Assembly: GCF_036711975.1 (NCBI RefSeq)
Contig: NC_091973.1
Location: 6,696,001-6,760,000, forward strand
DNA: 64,000 nt
Direction of reading: 5' to 3'
Source of the DNA: Onthophagus taurus
Lineage: Eukaryota; Arthropoda; Insecta; Coleoptera; Scarabaeidae
The notes under the pieces are model-generated. The model had not been told where the DNA came from. It searched no databases and saw only the letters and a program-made list of their open reading frames with translations. A program made the position numbers and the translations under genes. Shown here one piece after another: positions 57,459 through 64,000 of the stretch; positions within the stretch are counted from its first letter, which is position 1; each line of letters starts with the position of its first letter.

Positions 57459-58860
57459 CTACAATACAGCGAGACGGATCAACACCTCACGCTATTACCA
57501 TGCGGTCACAGTAATGCTGCTACACTCAATTGACTCTTGTTTAATTAAATGAAACAAACAAATTTTGAAACAAAAAAAGAGAAAGAAAAAAAATATGGTA
57601 AAATTAAAAAAAAATCAAGACCAACATATAGTTGTTATTATGTTATTTACTATTTAATAGCTAAATGTAGGGTTAGTTTTAATTTCAAATATAAATATTT
57701 TAAGTCGATTACCTAACTGCATTATTATATTGTAATAAGAGCCTTACTCGTATTTTCTTTTTCATTCATTTTTCGTACCCGATTATGATTAATATTTAAT
57801 TTACAAAAAAAAAGGTTTAAAAAAATTCTTTTATGTAGTATATTATTTATTGTAATCCTTACCAAATACTACCTTAGATTAATTACTAATCCATTTTCTT
57901 TATTATTATTTTATTTTATTTTTTTTCGTTCATCCATAATTTGTAAATATCTAATTAATTTAAAATTTAAAAATTGTCATTGTCTCCTATTTTATTATTT
58001 TTTCTCAATACAATTGTTTGTAATTATTCTTGTTTTCCTCAATTTTTGGTTTTTTTTATTTATGAGTAAGGTTCTGATCGCTAAAAAAATAATACAAAAA
58101 ACTTACTTTTTATCTAAAAGTCGGAAAGTTCTAACATTAAAATTATAAATAAAGTTAGAACTCTTTGATCTCGAGACGGAAAGGAAATTAATTAAATACG
58201 CTGACAATGGTGTAATATACAAAAAAAACTATACAGGCCTTCACGACGATTATGTTGTTCTTAAAACAAAGAATTAAATAAATTTAAAATTAAATTGAAT
58301 TGCGTGTAGTACGACATTTCGAAAATTATTAATAAATATATATTCGACTTTATTACAGTTTTTTAAAAAAACTATTTGCTTGAAAGTTTAATGACGAATG
58401 AAAATTGTACATACAAATCCAAAAATAAATAAATAAAAGCATTGGCATATTGAATATTTTCTATCGGACGTAAAAATTGTTTATTAATTCCAAAAAAGAA
58501 TTTTATCCATTATAGAATTTGAAAGTATTCGAAAGAAAGTATTAGGATCTTGTATTATAATCTACATTCAATATAACAAGCTTTCAATATTATGTGGTTA
58601 ACAGATTGTGATTTTATTATTGTATGATATAATTACGAGATGCCGTTGTTCACGTGAAAAAAAAATTATAGCCTTACATAGCTTTGTTTATCACGAATTT
58701 TACCGTAGCCATTTTTCTTCTTCGTTAATTCTACTCTCTTTTTATCTTTTCTTTCCTCTTATTTTTACGTGCCCGAATGTAAAACAATACAATAAATCAT
58801 AGCTGTTAACTATCCAATTTGAACAACAACTGTACCTTTTGTGAATTGTATTTCTATAAA
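57459..58860 (+). other. Casein kinase 3' UTR and convergent gap
   Basis: AT-rich. AATAAA candidates lie at about 58147, 58275 and 58425-58437. Conserved gene signal is absent, and the ORF at 58608 is not convincing. The facing TECR gene ends near 58880, so the two transcripts converge. Confidence 0.55.
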
Positions 58861-58892
58861 ATAGAATGCAAAAAATAATGTTTTAAACTGGT

Positions 58893-58898
58893 TTTATT
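58893..58898 (-). terminator. TECR polyadenylation signal candidate
   Basis: AATAAA on the minus strand, 105 bases after the TECR stop codon. Confidence 0.5.
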
Positions 58899-59002
58899 TA
58901 TATTTAATCCATTTACAAAAAAATAACAAACAAAAAATTGCTTCACCACTCAAAATATTTCATGTAACCCTCCAACCCTTGTTTTCCAAAAAAAATATAA
59001 AA

Positions 59003-59130
59003 TTATAACATGTATGGAATGATAGCTTTTCTTGATTTCGGATAATCTTTGAATTCTTTCTTGTAATTTTTATGCTTATTTATTGCCCAAAGTGTCATTT
59101 GATACATTCCAGCCATTGCAAATATTAAAG
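59003..59130 (-). CDS. TECR last exon
   Basis: Acceptor TATTTTTTAG; the split codon gives Ala, then LIFAMAGMYQMTLWAINKHK and the basic tail ending AIIPYML and TAA at 59003-59005. Confidence 0.92.
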
Positions 59131-59647
59131 CTAAAAAATAATAATAATTAAATCAGACTGTACAATAAAATAATTTTATTTTTACCTGGAACACAACTAG
59201 TTAAGATTGAAAACCCAAGCCAAGCCCCATATTCATAAGTATAATTAGGGCAAGAAACCAAATTAAATAATTTTGTAAAAAAATTACTATTGGGTTTTGG
59301 TATTTTTCGCACCGTCGATCCAGCGGGTCGTAAATCTCTTAATAATAAGTGAATACTTAAATTACCCAACTCACAAAACTAACAAAACAAAAAAATTATT
59401 AAGTATCACCCTAATTAATTCGTTTCTTACGATAAACATCCCTAACCCAAACGCCATTTGCAAAAAGGATGGTTCAGTAAATAATGGATGATTTACATGT
59501 ACGGCTATATAAGCGGCAAAACCCCAATAATAAGCACAATTTTTAAATAAGCTTCTTATTGGCATTGTGGCGTGGGAAAAACGATGAACGAAAATCGATT
59601 CGTAAATTCGTTTTAAATAATGGAATGACCAACAGCAAACTGCAATT
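59003..59647 (-). CDS. TECR/Sc2: Trans-2,3-enoyl-CoA reductase, C-terminal three exons (partial gene)
   Basis: Exons on the minus strand are 59647-59431, 59378-59186 and 59130-59003, with GT-AG introns and phases that join. The enzyme does the last step of very-long-chain fatty acid elongation in the ER membrane, reducing trans-2-enoyl-CoA with NADPH. Family landmarks are HYLKRIYESIFVHRFSHATM, FKNCAYYWGFAAY, LGNLSIHLLLRDLRPAGST, LVSCPNYTYEYGAWLGF and the C-terminal NKHKNYKKEFKDYPKSRKAI. Together they make the steroid 5-alpha-reductase-type C-terminal domain with several membrane segments. The ubiquitin-like N-terminus and first membrane segments were not found between 59650 and 64000, so the 5' exons are probably beyond the window. 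Confidence 0.93.
59186..59378 (-). CDS. TECR exon B
   Basis: Acceptor TTTGTTAG, starting FCELGNLSIHL; donor CCAG/GTAAAA. It contains the conserved RDLRPAGS and CPNYTYE segments near the active site. Confidence 0.92.
59431..59647 (-). CDS. TECR exon A
   Basis: The acceptor (minus) is TTTTTTTAG and the donor ATC/GTAAGA. It encodes IAVCCWSFHYLKRIYES through FLQMAFGLGMFI, collinear with human TECR. Confidence 0.92.
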
Positions 59648-59845
59648 CTAAAAAAAAGATTTTTTATTTTCTAATTTTTTATATTTTGGAGAAGTTCAAG
59701 AATCATCGTAGCGGCTTAAAAATCAATCCTAGAAATACGTTAGAAATAAAAAGAAAGTGCGGAAAAGTGTAGAACACATCGAAAAATTACATTCAAGATT
59801 CGATGTGAAAAAAAATATATACCACAAATAAGAAATAGAACTAGA

Positions 59846-61392
59846 AACATTCGGATTTAGCCACATTCTCTCAAGACGGCTAAACCCGAATGATTCTAGT
59901 TCTAGCTCTAGTGATAGTGATAGTACAATAGTAGAACTAACACTAGACCGAAAATTAGAATCATTCGGATTTAGCCGCACGTCTCTAAAGACGGCTAAAC
60001 CCGAATGAGTCTAGTTTTAGGTCTTGTGTTAGTTCTAACGATAGTGCAATATTAGAACTAACACTAGACCAGGAACTAGAAACATTCGGGTTTAGCCGCA
60101 AGTCTCTCAAGATGGCTAAACCCGAATGATTCTAGTTCTAGGTCTTGTGTTGGTTCTAGTGATACTGTAAAACTAAAACTAACACTAGACCTGGAACTAG
60201 AAACATTCGGGTTTAGTCGCACGTCTCTAAAGACGGCTAAAGCCGAATGATTCTAGTTCTAGGTCTTGTGTTAGTTCTAGTAATTATGCTAGCGTAAAAC
60301 TAGAACTAACACTAGAACTAGAAACATTGGGATTTAGCCGCACGTCACTCAAGACGGCTAAACCCGAATGATTCTAGTTCTAGGTCTTGTGTTGGTTCTA
60401 GTGATACTGTAAAACTAGAACTAACACTAGACCTGGAACTAGAAACATTCGGGTTTAGCCGCACGTCTCTAAAGACGGCTAAACCCGAATGATTCTAGTT
60501 TTAGGTCTTGTGTTAGTTCTAGTAATTATACTAGAGTAAAACTAGAACTAACACTAGACCTAGAACTAGAAACATTCGGATTTAGCCGCACGTCTCTCAA
60601 GACGGCTAAACCCGAATGATTCTAGTTCTAGGTCTTGTGTTAGTTCTAGTAATTATGCTAGCGTAAAACTAGAACTAACACTAGATCTAGAACTAGAAAC
60701 ATTCGGATTTAGCCGCACGTCTCTCAAGACGGCTAAACTCGAATGATTCTAGTTCTAGGTCTAGTGTTAGTTCTAATATTGCACTATCGTTAGAACTAAC
60801 ACAAGACCTAAAACTAGAATCATTCGGGTTTAGCCGTCTTTAGAGACGTGCGGCTAAACCCGAATGATTCTAGTTCCAGGTCTAGTGTTAGTTCTAATAT
60901 TGCACTATCGTTAGAACTAACACAAGACCTAAAACTAGAATCATTCGGGTTTAGCCGCACGTCTCTAAAGACGGCTAAACCCGAATGATTCTAGTTTTAG
61001 GTCTTGTGTTAGTTCTAGTAATTGTGCTAGCGTAAAACTAGAACTAACACTAAACCTAGAACTAGAAACATTCGGATTTAGCCGCAAGTCTCTCAAGACG
61101 GCTAAACCCGAATGATTCTAGTTCTAGGTCTTGTGTTGGTTCTAGTGATACTGTAAAACTAGAACTAACACTAGACCTGGAACTAGAAACATTCGGGTTT
61201 AGCCGCACGTCTCTAAAGACGGCTAAACCCGAATGATTCTAGTTTTAGGTCTTGTGTTAGTTCTAGCAATTATGCTAGAGTAAAACTAGAACTAACACTA
61301 GACCTAGAACTAGAAACATTCGGATTTAGCCGCAAGTCTCTCAAGACGGCTAAACCCGAATGATTCTAGTTCTAGGTCTTGTGTTGGTTCTA
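59846..61392. repeat. Second hairpin tandem array, ~122-bp units
   Basis: Thirteen hairpins of the form CATTCGGGTTTAGCCG, a short CACGTCTCTAAAGA loop, then CGGCTAAACCCGAATG, spaced about 118-127 bases apart. Between them TTCTAGTTCTAGGTCTTGTG and AGAACTAACACTAGACC form a second palindrome around centres such as AATTATGCTAGCGT, so each unit is two back-to-back hairpins. One hairpin (60822-60870) has its loop in the opposite orientation. It probably lies in or next to a TECR upstream intron. Confidence 0.93.
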
Positions 61393-61771
61393 GTTTTAAT
61401 TTAATAAAAATATGGAACATAGTGATATATAACATCTAACCTATAAATTGTTTATTTTATAGCCACACAAGAACACCTACACTTAGTCACAAAAGTCTTC
61501 GTAAAGGTGAAAAAATTCTACAAAACAATAAAATAGCCGATTATATATATTATATTAAAATAATATAATATAAAACAGTTAATAACGTTTTATGGATAAA
61601 ATAAAACATATTCTATTTAAATAAATAAATAAGTAAAAAAAAATATCGCTTTTTGATGTCATGAAAATGTTCGTACACTGATTCTTACTTCATTATGATG
61701 ATTTGCCGATCGTTAATGTTCGGTTCACTTCGTTTAACTTTGGTATATCATAAACTCTGACTTGTTAAGAC
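61393..61771. other. Unassigned AT-rich spacer
   Basis: No gene or repeat recognised apart from AT-rich simple sequence near 61540-61630. Confidence 0.5.
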
Positions 61772-61957
61772 ATGTTTAGTGTGAAAATTGCATTACATAA
61801 TAGACACAGTGAAGAATTAAGAAGTTTAACTGTTAAATTCAAAAATGAAGGGAAATCGTTGAGCACAATCACAAAAGTTGTTAGTAAACCACGATCTACA
61901 ATGCAACATATCATAAAAAAATTCAAAACTGTTTATAATATTATAATTATTTTATAA
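61772..61957 (+). pseudogene. Tc1-like transposase N-terminal fragment
   Basis: The 61-codon frame contains HSEELRSLTVKFKNEGKSLS and STMQHIIKKFK, the helix-turn-helix DNA-binding start of Tc1-like transposases. The catalytic part does not follow. Confidence 0.7.
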
Positions 61958-62011
61958 TTTATAATAAAGTGAATATTTGAGTTGTATCTATGATTTTAAC
62001 TGTTATTTAAT

Positions 62012-63430
62012 ATGGCTAGTTCAGCAAAAAAACAAAAAGTGTAAGATAGAAAGAGTATCAGAGAATTTCAAACTTGGTGGACAGAGAAATATGGCATGAT
62101 TAGTATGTTCTGGCACATCGTCTGTGAAACGGCATTTTGAAACAAATCACAAAAAAGCGAACCAGAGCAAAAAGAATTAATTGCAAGTGCATTGAAAGAC
62201 AGAAATAAACAGTCAACATCTATGACTAAATATGTTTGCAAAAATTGTCATACGAGCGCGGCAAGTTACGCGGCTACAAATATTATTGCTCCGCATAGTA
62301 AACCTTTTCAAGAGGGACAGTTTTTGAAGGAAGTCTGGTTAGATAGAAGACAATTCAGCGTATCAAAAATACTCTTTTATCTAGAAATACAATAAAAGAA
62401 AAAATCTTAAAACTAGCCGAAAATGTAACAGATCAACAAAAAATTGACATTAGCTCTGCTTCTTTTATATCGCTATGTTCGTTTAGCTGTTTTTGCTCAA
62501 TATTACGTTGGAAACGTCATTAAGAAAGAATTAATTGCGATCAAATCGTTGATGAACTGATGTTGCTCCAAGTATGGTGGGTAAAAAAAATGATTTCATA
62601 AGTTTATTTCAAACAGACGTAGGGCAATCGATTCTTCAATTCCACTGAACAAGCCTTGTGTGCTAAGAGTGGTTTGATAATGTAATGGCGGTAGTCGCAA
62701 AAATATTCAACCTCATCTCGTCGCAGGCTTTAAACAGGCGAAAGTTCGATGCTTCGTTAGATGAAGTCAACTCGGTGTACAATGGCTTACTGATGTTCGC
62801 TGGTTTAGTCGCTTGGAAGAAATCAGACTGTTTCTGCAAAATGAGGGAAAAGTTGAAGAATACCTACACTTGCTGGATGTTATGTGGCTTTCATAATTGA
62901 TATTTTTTACAGACATTTAAATGTTAAACATAAATTAATTAAAATAATTCGCGCTTTTGAGACTAAACTGCAAGTTTTCAGGGACGATATTATCACAAAC
63001 TACAAGTATTTTCCAAATTTGAAAAAATATTTCAACGATTTGGAAATATATGAGAAACCAGACGAAAACCAAGTTACTGAAGAATTTATTTCTGTGATTG
63101 ATTCTTCAATCAGGGAATTATTATCGGAAATACTCAAGCTTATTATGTACCCTGATGTGATGTCATTGGATAAACTGAATTTGTCCCAATTGGACAAAAT
63201 TCAAAACATGGAATGCGTTACCAAACACATTTAATTGTTTGAAGAAGCTGGCTCATGCCATTTTAACAATATTTTTTTGCCTACGAGTCATTATTTTCAG
63301 AGATAAATAACATTAAAGACTCGGTTTGACAGATGACTCCAGTTCAGCATGCATTCTGCTAAAAGTAACATCTTACAACCCTAACATATGTTATTTATCA
63401 TCTAATCTGCAACAACAGAAGTCACACTAA
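62012..63430 (+). pseudogene. hAT-type transposase (ZBED5/GTF2IRD2-like), broken
   Basis: It starts MASSAKKQKV at 62012 and, across many frameshifts and stops, shows EFQTWWTEKYGMIS, SSVKRHFETNHKKAN (BED-finger-like HxxxxH), DVAPSMVGKKNDFISLF, VVAKIFNLISSQALNRRKFD with VNSVYNGLLMF, a stretch at 62884-63234, and a C-terminal LTDDSSSACILLKVTSYNPN block ending at the TAA of 63428-63430. The order fits the domesticated-looking hAT group to which ZBED5 and GTF2IRD2 belong. AATAAA follows at 63488. This copy cannot encode an intact protein. Confidence 0.75.
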
Positions 63431-64000
63431 TTTTACATTAATTTAAATTACGCGTATAATTGCAAAATGTTCCTATTTTTTTGTAGTAAATAAAGAGTTT
63501 TGACTTGATAGTATTTATTGATTGTATTATTTATTCCCAACAATTAGAAAGTCGAAATTTTTTATGGCACGTCTATGACTATATTAAACATTTCTTTAGA
63601 AAAATCTAGAACAATGAAAAATTTTAAAATCAAAAAATGAAGAGCTAACTTCCCACATTCTGTACGAACACTTTCGTGTGATCAGAAAAAGTAATTTATC
63701 TTTGTTATCTTTCCTAATTCTTACTAGAAGCATATATTTTAATTTTAAATCATTATTAATCGCTGAAAATATGTAAAATGTTTCATAACATTCATAAATA
63801 CGAATTTCTGGGCTGTATGAAGACTTTTGTGACAAAGTGTAATGGCCCCTCTTCACTATTGCTCAAGATGGACACAGTGGTATAGTCTAGATGGCCCACC
63901 TAATGGACCACTATAAGCAAAAGGTGCTGTTGACAACCGAAATGGTTAAGTTGTGTGGACATGCCACTGCGCAGTTAGCTGCGCATGATGGCGCCCTTTA
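63431..64000. other. Right edge of window, no gene recognised
   Basis: CAGTGGTATAGTCTAGATGG at 63874 looks like a hAT-type terminal repeat (CAGTGG tip), but its partner would be beyond the window. The minus-strand ORF at 63596-63856 has no recognisable domain. Confidence 0.4.

Noticed and set aside
59650..64000. 5' exons of TECR
   Set aside because: I looked on the minus strand for the ubiquitin-like N-terminus and early membrane segments and found nothing convincing. They are probably outside the window.

Overview
The window is nuclear DNA from an AT-rich animal genome, almost certainly an insect. The evidence is three spliced genes with insect-like proteins and short GT-AG introns, and a dense load of insect-type transposons (CR1/Jockey-like, Ty3/gypsy, Penelope-like, IS630/Tc1/mariner, hAT). 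A beetle is plausible, but the sequence alone does not settle the order. I saw no bacterial gene, CRISPR, rRNA or tRNA.

Host genes. (1) A kinesin-4 family motor of the KIF21/Klp31E type lies on + with six exons between 20466 and 36796. The exons join in frame to 1003 codons plus stop. Intron 1 (9.8 kb) and intron 4 (3.3 kb) are swollen by tandem arrays. (2) A casein kinase I gamma gene (gilgamesh type) lies on + at 55048-57458, with a possible upstream first exon at 54663. It ends in the CCCFF plus basic palmitoylation tail. (3) The C-terminal three exons of a trans-2,3-enoyl-CoA reductase (TECR/Sc2) lie on - at 59003-59647, convergent with the kinase. Its 5' exons lie outside the window or were not found.

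Layout. 1-6557: four ~1.64 kb tandem units, each carrying a retroelement RNase H fragment. 6558-8553: a truncated CR1/Jockey-like element. 8648-10861: a DNA element with ~0.6 kb inverted ends. 11248-19450: a nested nest, in which a 415-bp-family fragment was hit by a non-LTR element, which was itself hit by a 2.5 kb DNA transposon (with smaller inverted repeats inside) and by a deleted gypsy element. 19450-36800: the kinesin gene with a 415-bp array, a 375-bp array and a dimeric ~325-bp array in its introns. 38240-45742: two blocks of a GC-rich hairpin array. 45752-49160: IS630-like and Tc1-like relics and a palindrome. 50041-54300: a MITE followed by a 612-bp array seeded by its end. 54660-59650: kinase and reductase genes. 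59846-61392: a second hairpin array. 61772-63430: Tc1 and hAT transposase relics.

The most unusual points are these. A Penelope-like fragment with a GIY-YIG piece has an 11-bp target duplication and a hammerhead-like 3' motif, and that motif recurs elsewhere in the window. Kinesin intron 1 holds a row of about nine copies of its own 3' splice site. Two unrelated families of tandem hairpins occur within 25 kb of each other. Several different DNA elements share the outer end TACAGGGTG. All calls are from reading the sequence; no database search was run.
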